Assembly: GCF_029867415.1 (NCBI RefSeq)
Contig: NC_081182.1
Location: 46,260,317 to 46,324,316, forward strand
Direction of reading: 5' to 3'
Length of the DNA: 64,000 nucleotides
From: Vicia villosa
Lineage: Eukaryota > Streptophyta > Magnoliopsida > Fabales > Fabaceae
Shown: one piece after another, positions 11,852-22,800 of the stretch
How the letters are laid out: each line of letters begins with the position of its first letter
Position numbering within the stretch: position 1 is the stretch's first letter
Program-made: the position numbers and the translations under genes
The notes under the pieces: model-generated
What the model saw: only the letters and a program-made list of their open reading frames with translations
Databases searched by the model: none
Told to the model about the DNA's origin: nothing

Positions 11852-14800
11852 GAACAATTAAATGACAATAAACTCAGGTGAAGTCTAGTGTGTACCACCT
11901 ATCAAGTGCTTCACGAGTGAGTCATTTAAATTTAATCATTCGATTATAACAATGGACAAGATTTGCTAAATTTTAAAATGAGAGCATGTACATCTGGTCA
12001 CACATTATCATAAATAATCTAGTTAAATATTACTGACTCGGCAAATGTTTCACATCATCTTTCACCCTTTATTCCTTTTCAAAATTAAACTTTAAGGGTT
12101 TCATGTTTGTTCTCCGTCGTCTAGCTTTTCTGCCATTTTGTTTTGTCGTATAAATAATCTTCATCTTCTTTGATTGAAATTTCTGATTAGTTTTCCCCTT
12201 TCCTTTTTCTCTTCAGGATTATTATAGATTCTGAAGTATCTTGCTTCCCTACCTTTATTTCTTTCTTAATCCTTGACATTTCTCAATTAAATTCGAACGC
12301 ATCTTTTATCTTTCTTTCTGCTCCCATATTAAATTTGTCCATGCCTTTGACAATATGTTGCAAAGGATTGTTATTGGTGTGTTTAGGATAGGGTTTCACT
12401 GTTTTTGACAAAATGATGCAGCAAATTGTTAATAATATATTTTGCATTTAGTTCGTAGAAAACATGATTCATTTAAACACGTTTAATATATCTATGAGTT
12501 TGTGTGTGTTGCTATTGTTTCTTGCTTGCTTGGGGGCTAATATTTTTATCAGTTTTGTGAAGATTATATTTGTTGTTTTGCCTGCTTGGCTTTTGAGATC
12601 TCTGTTGTTGTTTTGCTTTCAAGCAACTATACTAAGTTTGTAGCCATGTATATGATAACATGATCAGAATCATTTAACTTAGTCTATGGGTTGTTTATTG
12701 TTGCAGGGAAGTGTAATTGGACCTATTTGGTTGATCCGGAAGGTAATTGGACCTATTTGAATGAACTATCGAAAGTACTACAATGACAGAGGAGATGGAC
12801 AAATTGACATTTTATTAGGGCTACTAGTTAAGTATTGATATTAATAAATGATTTCCTATATTACTGAGATGATATTAAACCGAATTAAATATTGAACGAT
12901 GTCATAAAATAACAAATTTGCAATACCCCCTTGTATTCCAACAAATCAACAAATATTGTTTTTAAAAGATGACAATTGAAAACAATACTAATAAGAGAGG
13001 AATAAAGACATCATTTTTTGTTGAAACATTATCATTCACAATGCCAAAAATACTTCATGCTAGACAAAACATAAACAACCTCCAGTTCAAGGCTGCACAA
13101 GCTCTTTTGAAGCCCAATAACGTACATACCACCCTAAAGCAGAAAATTTTGTAGTCATGTAGAAATATTATGCAATTGAACAGTCAAATTCCCCTCACAC
13201 AATGAACTTAAATTCAGAGACTACCCAATCAAACTATTGAACAAAAGTTTAAGGAACCTTACACACTTCAATATGCTCTATAATTTCACCATATATCAGT
13301 TGATATTTTCCAACTTTAGCACTTGCATTTCATTGCGAATTTAAATTTTCAAGCTAAATAGTAGTGGTCTGATACAAAACCTTTAACCTCTAAAATTTAA
13401 AAGCCACTCTCATCTAAACTAATGTACTACACCTCTTCAACCTTGTGACAATCCACTATCCAAAACTACAACTTAAGTCCCAATCAACAATACAAATAAC
13501 AGAGGAAACACTGCCACCGAGAAAAACTTTTAAATTATCAAGTTCTCCCCAATTAGAATTTTTAAGAATTTCCTCATAAAAAATTTCTAACTAACTCCAA
13601 ACAATTCAAAGGGTTTAAAAACCATTGGATTATAGAAAACTATTTTCTGGATTCTAATTTAATAATGAACTTTTTTAGATTTAAAGTTCATGGTATTTTT
13701 TTAAGTGAAAGAGGTGAAAAATATCAAATTCAATCATAGAAACGATGATTTAAAACCAATAGTGTTCAGCATCTATAGTAACATTAAGGAATATAATTGG
13801 GAATAAATATAGGATTTGATTTACTAAGTAGAGTTGAAGACACTGGAATGAAAAGATGAATGAAGAAAAAGTGTTATAGTTGAAGAGCTTATTTGGGCGG
13901 TGATGTTTGGCATTGTTGGTGTCCAAGCGGCGGCGATAATAAATGCAGAATTTTGATGAGAATAGAATGAAAAGATAAAAGAATCAATTGTGTCTGCGAA
14001 TTTGATCATGGTCACAACTTTAATTTTAACAACTCTAAACTCTTCTTTGGAGTTGTGAATTGGAAGAGAAAGGGAAAAGGTAATTGAAAAAGTGTGTGCG
14101 TGTCTGTTCAGTTTTTTAGTTTCATTAACATTCCAATCCCTTATTGGAATTGCGTGAAAGAAGGGGGAAAGAAAAAACTCAAAGAGACAGAGAGGTGAAT
14201 TAATTGTGTGCAGTAGTTTCTTCGTGTTCTATATATTTTTATGATGAATTTAAACCGTTCATCTAATCTCACGGTGCAAATAATTGATTCACCGGTGAGG
14301 GACTTAATTGAGCACTCACCCTAGAATCCACCATAAACTCAAATCAATGAGAAAAAAATAGATAAGAAATCTGAATCATGATCAATCCATATGGTAAAAA
14401 AAACATCCATACCTAGATGAAAATCACCTAGAATGTAAAAAAGAACCTAAAAGATTGTGTCATCTGATATGAGAATCGAAGATTGAGAATATGAGTTTTT
14501 TTTAGTCTCCAATCGTTCTTATCAAAATTAAGATTTTTGTTGTTGTTAGTAGGTGGTGACACAATAACTCAAGGATTTATATTTACATTTTAATAAAAAA
14601 GAAATGTAAATGACATATAAAAGGGAGTTGCATAGATGACAATGTCCACGTAAGTTAACAAAAAAAATTCACACATCAACATTTTTTAAATTAAAAAACA
14701 AAAAAATCAAAATTATTTAAAAATAAAATAGGAGATTAATTTTTGAAAAAGATTAAAATAACAAACTAAAACGGTAATTTAATATTAAATTTAATTAACG

Positions 14801-14911
14801 CATTCTAAAAATTATTTCACCACTCTCGTGAAAAATAAAAAATATCTTTAGAATCCAAAAATGCATCTCTGAATGCACATCAAACACATTCTTTATGAAT
14901 TAGACTCTAAG
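11852..14911. other. Non-coding AT-rich stretch, no gene seen
   Basis: No ORF has a recognisable domain. 12050-12830 is T-rich and leader-like (TATAAATAATC near 12150) but leads into no open frame. The motif CACCGGTGAGGGACTTAATTG with CACTCACCC near 14290-14330 resembles an end of a repeated element, but no partner end was identified. A single TGCATCTCTGAATGCA palindrome of the regional type occurs near 14860. Confidence 0.4.
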
Positions 14912-15420
14912 AATGTGTTTGAATGAGGTAATTGAAAATTTTAAAGGAATTTAAAATTCAAAGCAATTTAAATGATTCAATTGAAATTCATTCATTTTTT
15001 ATAAACTTTAAAAATTTTGGACCAAATTAAAAAATTGAAAAGTAGGGAACAATTTGTAATTTTTTAAAATTTGAAGGACCAAATTGTAAATTTTAAAAAT
15101 TATTAAGGACCAATTTGCATTTTGTTGAAATTTTTTGGGGTCAATTTTGTAATTTTGGAAAATATAAAGACCAATTTGTGAATTTTGAAAAAATAATAGT
15201 AACAAACACATTCTATGGAGTATGAGAGGAATTTCAAATTCTTTGGTTTTTTTTGTCATTTCAAAATGATTAAATTTAACTTAGATAAAATATTTTATAA
15301 ATTTCCATCATTTTAACAATTCTTCATTTTTTTATCCAAACAATAAATTTTGTGCAAATCATTTTAAATTTCCTCAAAATATTACATTACCTCGTTAAAA
15401 TGCTCCGTCCAAACACACTC
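14912..15420. mobile_element. PIF/Harbinger (Tourist-like) MITE, copy 1
   Basis: 509 bp. The left end GAATGTGTTTGAATGAGG and right end (complement GAGTGTGTTTGGACGGAGC) form short inverted repeats, flanked by TAA on both sides (14909-14911, 15421-15423), the 3-bp duplication typical of PIF/Harbinger. The interior has the same CCAAATTGTAAATTTT-type tracts as the copy at 16413. Non-coding. Confidence 0.7.
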
Positions 15421-15423
15421 TAA

Positions 15424-16412
15424 GGCCATGTAAAAAAATACGGATATACGTCTCCGTATAATTTATGAAGATTCATCTCCAAACACTGTTTTAATCAAAA
15501 GAGCGCCATACCCTTTTTTCTTCCCCATCTCTCAAAATACTCTCTCAAACTCTCAACATCTCAAGTTTCAAATTCTTTCAACTCGTATTCTCTCAAACTC
15601 ATTTAAGTCACTTCAAAGCTTTTTCCATCAACATCAAATCCATCAAAGAGCTCACTCAACATCAAACTAAACTCACATTGGGTATGTGTTTTTATTTTTC
15701 TAAACTTGTTTGATTTTTATATACATTTGTAGAAATTGAGCATAAGGTTATGTAATATATAGTTTAGAAATAATATTTAAATGAGCAATGTGTTTGCTAG
15801 GTAGTTAAATGATCAATGCATTATTTGGATGTTGGCATGAACTGTATTTTCGCCATGAATATTCTTCTGAGTTGCAAAAACTTATAGAGATGCATCTCCA
15901 AAATTTTCTAGCGTTATAATTTCCAGAATTCATAGATGTATCCCCATAATTTATCACCCTGCATTTTTTTTGCTTCACCTCATTATGTTTCATATGTATA
16001 ATGTTTGTGTGGTTTACTTTTATGCATTATATGGCTAATAATCAAGATAGATTGAGGCACGACAAAGTTGCACGACATTCATCAGTTATGAGGGATATAG
16101 CTCGATCATCATCGGCATTTTTCGTTTCTAGCCTGATTGATGTAGATGCGTCAACTTCTAGGGCTCTTGCATCTTCGTCTCTGTCTTCCCATATGATACA
16201 TGTGTCACCTACTCTGGCACCCAAGGCATCAGAGGCACCCGATGGATTTGGAGATGACACGTCAAACTTGTCGTTGTTGCCCCTTTACTTTGCATTTGCT
16301 TATTTCGCATTATTGTTTATTTCGCATTGGCATTTCCGAAATATACACTGATAGTAAGGTAAGATTTCTTGGGTCCATATTATTCTAAAAAGTTTATAAA
16401 TATGATCTCTAA
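15424..16412 (+). pseudogene. Leader and 5' fragment of a PMD-type transposon gene
   Basis: 15520-15690 is a CTCTCAAA-rich leader-like stretch. 16031-16290 has an open frame starting after YMANNQDRLRHD and ending in GFGDDTSNLSL, which resembles the N-terminal GF.GG..D.SVL segment of MAIN-like proteins. No PMD core follows, because the next element begins at 16413. Palindromes of the ATGCATCTCC type occur at about 15440 and 15890. The similarity is short, so the call is tentative. Confidence 0.35.
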
Positions 16413-16905
16413 GGTGTGTTTGGATGAGGTAATTAGAAATTTTAAAGGAATTTAAAATTCAAAGCAATTCAAATGATTCAATTTAAATCTATTCATTTTA
16501 AATTATTTTGTTCGGATGAAGTATTAAGGTAATTCATTGTTAGATTTTTGGGGTCATTTTTTATAAAATATAATTTTTTGGACCAAATTAAAAAATTGAA
16601 AAGTAGGGACCAAATTGCAATTTTCCAAAATTTGAAGGACCAAATTGTAAATATTAAAAATTATTAAGGATCAATTTGCAATTTTTTGAAAATTTTTAGG
16701 GTCAATTTTATAATTTTGGAAAATATGAGGACCAATTTGTAAAATTTGAAGAAATAATAATAACAAATAAATTCTATGAACATGAGAGAAATTTCAAATT
16801 CTTTGGTTTTTGGTGTCATTTCAAAATGATTAAATTTAGGTTTTTTCTTCACCCACCTCCTAACCTTCTTGCCCACCCCTGGTGAATTTACCACAATACC
16901 CCTTG

Positions 16906-17115
16906 TTTCGGAAGTTCATTTCTGAAACGGTACTTTTTTTTGGAAAAAAGGTGTTTTCGGAAATGAACTTCCGAAAACGTGTTTTTTTTAATATAAAATA
17001 TTGATTTTGGAGATGCATCTCCGAAATAAAGTCACTTTTCAGAAAATGTGGTGTTTCGGAAGTTCATCTCCGAGCGCACCCCCCTTGGAGGAATTCGGAA
17101 ATGCACTTCCGAAAA
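16906..17115. repeat. Left array of five 20-24 bp palindromes
   Basis: Copies at about 16906-16928, 16953-16978, 17005-17027, 17054-17073 and 17092-17115. The consensus is close to TTCGGAA.TKMAYTTCCGAA. The spacers are unrelated and uneven. Likely terminal or sub-terminal protein-binding sites of the element; the binding role is inference. Confidence 0.8.
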
Positions 17116-17321
17116 TAGGTCTGGACAGAAGAAAATGAACAATTCGCTTTATTTAATCGGGTGAAAATTACAACGATAATATTACATAAAATTAAAGTTA
17201 CATATTGTTAAACACGGGTAGGTGGGGATGAGAGAGTGGTGGGGAGAAAAAAAGGCTTCCAAATTTCAAAAGGTTTATTTATTATTTTAATAAAAATACG
17301 TACAACTGAAAGTAACAAATG

Positions 17322-17657
17322 ACGGAGGAGGTGTAACCGGAGCCGAAACATATGACGGAGGAGGTGGATGTCCGAAGGAAGAAGACCCGGAGGTACGTCC
17401 ACCGCGAGACAAAGGAGCCAATCAATGTAAGCTATAATTTATCATTATCATCAGGGGACGTCATTACAAAAAATTGGAAAAAAAATCTTATTATTTTTAA
17501 TCTTGATTTTTTAGAAATGACGTCCCCAGATGATAATCATAAACTATAGCTTACATTGATTGGCTACTTTGTCTCGTGGTGGACGTATCTCCAGTTCTAC
17601 TTCCTCCAGACATCCACCTCATCCGTCATATGTTCCGACCCCGGTTACCACTTCCAA
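17322..17657. repeat. Long imperfect inverted repeat
   Basis: Arms of about 135 bp (17322-17457 and 17514-17657) are nearly 90% complementary by eye, around a loop of about 56 bp. Landmarks are ACATATGACGGA, ACGTCCACC, GCCAATCAATGTAAGCTATA and GGGGACGTCATT, each with its complement in the other arm. A transcript through it would fold into a long double-stranded stem. It lies inside the MULE-like element. Confidence 0.85.
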
Positions 17658-17786
17658 AAACTAACATGATAAATCCAATACAAATACACTGTGCGATACA
17701 ATCCGAAATCAGAACAAAACAAAACAAAAACATGTTATTCTGCCCGACGAGCGTTACAAAATACACATCAAACAAAAAAAAACACG

Positions 17787-18050
17787 TTATTCTTCCCGAC
17801 GAGCGAACTCCTCCGAATGAAGATAATTATACCAATCCTCATCCCACTCAGTCTCAGAACCATCAGCGTTGATCACGACTCTCACGCCTGAAGACTGAGC
17901 TTGAGCATCCGGGCCCCGGGCCCCCTGGGAACGAGAAGTAGAGCCGGTCGAAACCTTCTTCTTCTCCTTCACCTCCTTCACCTCCTTCACCTCTTTCACC
18001 TCTTTCTTTGAAGAATCCTTTCTTCCCTTAGCGCCCTCTCTAGAAGACAT
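17787..18050 (-). CDS. Small hypothetical ORF inside the MULE-like element
   Basis: 87 codons from an ATG at 18050. Features in order: a basic, Ser/Lys-rich start; four KEV repeats (about residues 16-28); a Ser/Gly/Gln-rich middle; and an acidic, aromatic C-terminus with ETEWDEDWYNYLHSEEF. No known domain is recognised. It may be the N-terminal exon of a captured gene or of an element protein. Two palindromes lie just upstream (18125-18185). Coding status is unproven. Confidence 0.35.
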   Translation of the reverse strand: MSSREGAKGRKDSSKKEVKEVKEVKEVKEKKKVSTGSTSRSQGARGPDAQAQSSGVRVVINADGSETEWDEDWYNYLHSEEFARREE

Positions 18051-18124
18051 GTTCCTGTAAACAATTGAAATCGATTAATATGCGAGACAAAATAAAAAAC
18101 AAAAAAATTTGAACTTCTGATATA

Positions 18125-18185
18125 TTTCGGAAGTTCATTTCCGAAAACTGGGATGGAGGTGTTTTCGGAAATGAACTTCCGAAAC
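18125..18185. repeat. Two internal palindromes of the same family
   Basis: TTTCGGAAGTTCATTTCCGAA (18125-18147) and TTTTCGGAAATGAACTTCCG (18162-18185), just upstream of the small ORF on its strand. They could mark a promoter or an older element end. Confidence 0.75.
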
Positions 18186-18537
18186 ACCCCTGCGATGCAA
18201 TTTCCTGCAACTTCCATGGCAGACCCCTAAATCAACCTTCAAACCAAATCAAAATGCTTCTAAACAACCTAAATACTACTAACAACCTAGCCATATATCA
18301 TTTATGCAATTAAAACCCTAAATAACATGCATTTGAATAATAGATCTAAAAATTTCAAAACTTACAAAGTGTTAGGATTGAGGGCTTTTGAATGTTGTTT
18401 AGTAGTGTGATTGGAGCCTTGATGCAGCTTTGGAATTCTGTTTGCACAAATTTTCGCCTCTGCCAATTTTTGTTTTGATTTAGGGTAAATGATTGGGGGA
18501 GGGGGAGTGTTTTGATAAATCTGCAGAAATCGCAGTA

Positions 18538-18635
18538 TTTCGGAAGTGAACTTCCGAAATAATTGTTTCGGAAATGAACTTCCGAAGTAAGTCAATTTTT
18601 TTAAAAAACACGCTTTCGGAAATGAACTTCCGAAG
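18538..18635. repeat. Right array of three palindromes
   Basis: Copies at 18538-18560, 18565-18587 and 18614-18635, same consensus as the left array, close to the right end of the nested element. Confidence 0.8.
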
Positions 18636-18949
18636 CAGGGGTAATTTTGGTTTTTCGCAGGAGGTGACCACCCATAGGGAGGTGGGTAAAGAAATTTTCT
18701 TAAATTTAATATAGATGAAATACTCCATAAATTTCTATCATTTTAACAATTCTTATTTTTGTATTCAAACAATGGATTTTGGTCAAATCATTTTAAATTC
18801 CCTCAAAAAACTACTTTCCCTCATTAAAATGCTCCATCCAAACACACTCTAAAGCGTTTAATCAACATCACAAGCCACAATCAGAAACGACTCAAACCCG
18901 TCCTCACCTTGCTTTTGTCTACTTCAGTAGTGGTTACACGATGCCGCTC

Positions 18950-19285
18950 TAATTTAGGTTCTCGCACGATACGCCGGTCGGCCGATCTGATTCCAATACC
19001 AAACTCTCTCTTGCAATATCCAGAAAATTGAAAGGTGGTCAAACTTGAGTATCGTTAACCTTTGCTTGACACTGAAGGAAAAATATTGTTCACCCCATTT
19101 GAGCTCAAGAACGACGACGATTTAAAGGTTACGTGGACAACTTTTCAACAATATTCTCCAAAGGGTACGATCAAGTTGGATGAGAAGCTTCAAAGATCGG
19201 GAGAAGATGTTATCAAAATGTTGCGACGCCCTCAACTACCCGTTTATAAACAATATGTAACGATAAACTTCAATAATTTATGATG
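18950..19285 (+). pseudogene. Possible MULE transposase N-terminal fragment
   Basis: An open frame at 19062-19283 reads FELKNDDDLKVTWTTFQQYS and continues with GTIKLDEKL and DVIKMLRRP. The order (a short acidic F.L..D.DL motif, an aromatic segment, then an I.L..KL segment) resembles the N-terminal region that precedes the DNA-binding domain of MULE/PMD-associated transposases. It is only about 74 residues with no catalytic part. Assignment is by resemblance and weak. Confidence 0.3.
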
Positions 19286-19329
19286 AATATATGCTTTGTT
19301 GCTTTGGTTTTAAGGATTTTGTTTTTCTG

Positions 19330-19555
19330 ATGTCCCATACATATTTTCAAATATGCACATCTGAAGTCACATTTTCTTGAAAAAAAGATGTCTTCGAAAG
19401 TACACATGCGAAATTACATTTTCTTGAAAAAAATGTGCCTTCGAAAGTGCACATCCGAAATTTTTTTCTTAAAAAAATATTATTTTAAAAACGCAAATGC
19501 GAAATCACCATTTTTTTTTTCCAAAAATCTATAAGAAGACTTATGAGTGTATTAC
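19330..19555. repeat. Palindrome-bearing right end of a PMD-family element
   Basis: Three to four degenerate copies of TTCGAAAGTGCACATCCGAA lie between T/A runs, ending in AAGACTTATGAGTGTATTA. That resembles the right terminus at about 11815-11850 (AACATATGAGTGCAATA). It probably closes a relic element whose left part is at 15.4 kb. Confidence 0.5.
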
Positions 19556-19864
19556 TAACTTACTAAGAAATTCCTTTCCCCTATCTTTTACACGAGGCAA
19601 CTCCGATATATTTTCATGGACCAATTCATAAGGCCCATTAATTTCAATATCCTCCTCATCCGCAAGGCAACTTCTTACGTTCTAGATTTTTCCTCTTTCC
19701 ATTCATAACCTCGTATTTCATCCTAGAATCTCGGTATTCTACAGTGAGAGTTGATAATGCTTTGAATTGTAAGGTTTTACTTTGAAGAAGAAAAAGAAGA
19801 AAGAAAAGTTAGACAACAAATTTAACCCTAATATTAGGGTTATAATTTTGATTGTTTTAAGAGA
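19556..19864 (+). promoter_or_regulatory. Upstream region of AAA copy 2
   Basis: About 300 bp between the last transposon end and the ATG. The final 70 bases before the ATG are purine-rich (GAAGAAGAAAAAGAAG) and leader-like. No clear TATA box. Transposon debris therefore sits within about 0.3 kb of the start codon. Confidence 0.3.
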
Positions 19865-22800
19865 ATGACCGATACAAAGTTCCTGCAAGAGATATTGCTG
19901 TACGCAGCTAGGGCGGCGCTGAGTTATTGGGTATTGGTCACAGGACTCCGATACCTTGACCCTAACCGTGAATCAACCAAGAAAGCTCTTGAACAAAAGA
20001 AACAAATTGCCAAGCGTCTAGGTCGCCCCCTCATTCAAACCAATCCCTACGAGGTACCAGCTTCGCAAAGTTTTTTTTTTGGTGTAATACTGTACTGATG
20101 ATAACTAGGATGTTTTGTTTTGATGTTTGATTTGTGCCTTTTACTGTGTGTAGGATGTAATAGCCTGTGATGTTATAAACCCTGACCATATTGATGTGGA
20201 GTTTGACTCCATTGGGGGACTGGAAACTATTAAACAAGCTTTGTTTGAGCTTGTTATTCTGCCCTTGAAACGGCCCGACTTGTTTTCGCATGGCAAGCTT
20301 CTTGGACCACAAAAGGGGGTTTTGTTGTACGGACCTCCTGGCACTGGGAAAACCATGCTTGCTAAAGCTATTGCCAAGGAGTCCGGAGCAGTGTTCATTA
20401 ATGTGAAGATATCTAACCTCATGAGCAAATGGTTTGGGGATGCCCAGAAACTTGGTAAGTGTGTGCTATCTTTATGAATAGTTATATAATTCACCATTAA
20501 ATTATCTTGTAGTATATTTGATGATAGATTGAATTTTTGTTTATTGACTTTATTCACATGGTTGTTATGATTCTCTTGGTTCAGTAAATTTAGAAGTCTT
20601 ATATTTTTCACAAAATTCTTATGTTCATGCAAAGACCCATTCAGTGTATTGATGCTTGCTTTGCATCTGTAAAAAAAGGTTGACATATCAACTATATGAT
20701 GATAGCTGTGTATAATTTGTCAGTTTGGATAGATAAGTTGAATGTGTTACAATCTTGTTTTACTCATTGTTGAGAGTGGTAATGCGTGGAGTTGTATGGT
20801 TAGTCATGCCTTCATTAATAATAAGTGATTAGAGCAGTTCCAACATAGTTTCTTTGCTTAAAAGGTAATTGTAGTTCAACAAAAATTTTAAAGTTTAATC
20901 TTGAATTTTGAATGCATGACAAGCAATTTTGCTACGGGATTGGTTTACCGAACTACTTGGAAAGGATAAAGATGGCTACATGTATGAAACATGCAATAAG
21001 ACTTGATTTTTCTATTCTACAACTTAGTTATTTCTCTATTCACTTCGTTGAGATATTTGGAATTGAAAGCATGAAAATTGCTTGCAACTTGCGTGTCTAC
21101 GTACACCCGCTTGACATGTGTCAAAAGAAGTGAAAGGTGTCCTTAAATAAAAAAGAAGAAAAAAAAGAAGACACAGAACGTCATAGTAAAACTATGTTAC
21201 TTGCCCTATTCCAGTTTTATCAACTATCTGCGGCGCTATGGCAGGTATACATGCCGGTTTTTGGGCTCGCCGCAATGGTAAATATCAGCCGGTATTGTGG
21301 GGTTTTCCATCATAAACTGCTATAACGACGCGTCGGCGCCACAAGGCGTCTAGTATGGAGGGATTTTGGCTCTCTGCCATCTGCCATGGAAAACACTGCC
21401 CTATTCATACTCTTTTCCAAACTTTCTTCTCAACTCTTTTTTCCATTGCTGTGTAACATCATAGCATATTTTCCTTCTGCGTAATCTTTTTTTTTTTGCT
21501 GTGTAACATCATAAAGTGTGTTTTCATATCTCTTTGCTTGCTTACTTTATTTGCTACTGTACAGTAATGTATCATGTCTGTGTTTGATGTAATTTGTCTG
21601 TGGTTGCTGTACGATAATTTTTAAAAGTTATTAATTTTATTGATAGTTAAAGAAACTTGCTTGCTTTTCTTCATTGTTACTGTTGGTTCAATTTACTTTA
21701 TTAAATTGAAATTTGCTTGCTTGTTTTCATTGTTGTTGTTGTTGTTGGTTCAGTACTAGAAATTTGCTCTTGTTAAAGAAAGCTTTACTATGTCATTTTA
21801 ATTAAGTGCTAGATTTTTTTGTTTAGTACTAACAGTATTAGTTAGTAACTCTAGTACTAACTCTAGTTGTACTAATATTATTTTTAAAGTAGTGTTTTTA
21901 TTTTAAAATTTTATTTTTAATACTAACTCTAGTATTAATGTTATTAATTATTATATATTTTGTTTTAAATATTTTATTTTATTATGTTATAATTATATTA
22001 TAATAAATATATACCAGCGATGTCCTATATTTTTATATTAGCGGTGTCGTGTCGGAGTCCATATATCTTCTCACACAATATACAAGAAGTACTTTTCAAT
22101 CTCAACTTGGTACACAGAGCAAAGTTAAGAACTCTAATTTTTTTCTTTGGCTGTTGGCTATACTGCCTTGTATTGTTGTCGTTACTGGATCTCTTCCACC
22201 ATGATTGGAATCCTATGATCAACTGTTACCTAAAACCAGTGTCATAACACCCTGCTGGCTGTGCGTGTCAGGTACCACCCTCTGTGCATCCGTTTGCGAC
22301 GTTGCTTGTTCCACTATGCTATGTTTTCTCTGCTTTATCTTCCGGTCCTCTAGCTGGTGATAAATACACCCTCCTCAACAGAGTCTCCCCCACCCCTGAA
22401 CTTACATGGCATCGCCCTTACCCCTACTCCACACGTAATTCAGCTCGTATTCCAAGTGCCTCTACCCCTACTCCAGCTCCTCATGTGTCTCGGGATTTGC
22501 CCATTACCATGTTAAACCCAAAACCCTTATCCTATTTATAAATTTGTGTCTTACCACAATTTATCTCCCACCTACTGTGCTTGTTTTCACATTTTTATAT
22601 GTTTCTATTCCTAAAACTATTTAAGAAGCATTTTCCCACCAAGATTAGAGGCAAACAATATTTGATGAAATGGCAGCTTTAGAATCTAATCATTCTTGGG
22701 AGCTTGCTCCTCTTCCTTCTGGAAAATATCTTGTAGGTTGCAAGTGGCTATCCAATTTTAGGGTCGCCCTGACAGAAAAATAGATCAATTCAAAGCCACC

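Larger units (their letters stand above)
16839..18699. mobile_element. Nested MULE-like element with palindrome arrays
   Basis: 1,861 bp flanked by a 9-bp target duplication TTAAATTTA (16830-16838 and 18700-18708), the length typical of Mutator-like elements. Termini are TTTCTTCACCCACCTCC at the left and the complement TTTCTTTACCCACCTCC at the right. Inside each end lie arrays of a TTTCGGAAGTTCATTTCCGAA-like palindrome. It carries a long hairpin and a small minus-strand ORF but no recognisable transposase, so it is probably non-autonomous. Confidence 0.75.
16413..18849. mobile_element. PIF/Harbinger (Tourist-like) element, copy 2, split by a MULE-like insert
   Basis: The left end GGTGTGTTTGGATGAGG and right end (complement GAGTGTGTTTGGATGGAGC) are flanked by TAA (16410-16412, 18850-18852). 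It is the same family as 14912-15420, with matching internal order. Without the nested insert at 16839-18699 and one copy of its target duplication it is about 567 bp. Non-coding. Confidence 0.7.

Noticed and set aside
12050..12830. 5' leader of a host gene
   Set aside because: Looks leader-like (T-rich, TATA-like motif) but no coding exon follows.
13824..14015. 63-codon minus-strand ORF
   Set aside because: No motif, no homologue recognised, low-complexity surroundings.
16906..18635. CRISPR-like repeats
   Set aside because: The repeats are palindromes with uneven spacing inside a plant DNA transposon with a target duplication; no cas genes and the wrong kind of organism.
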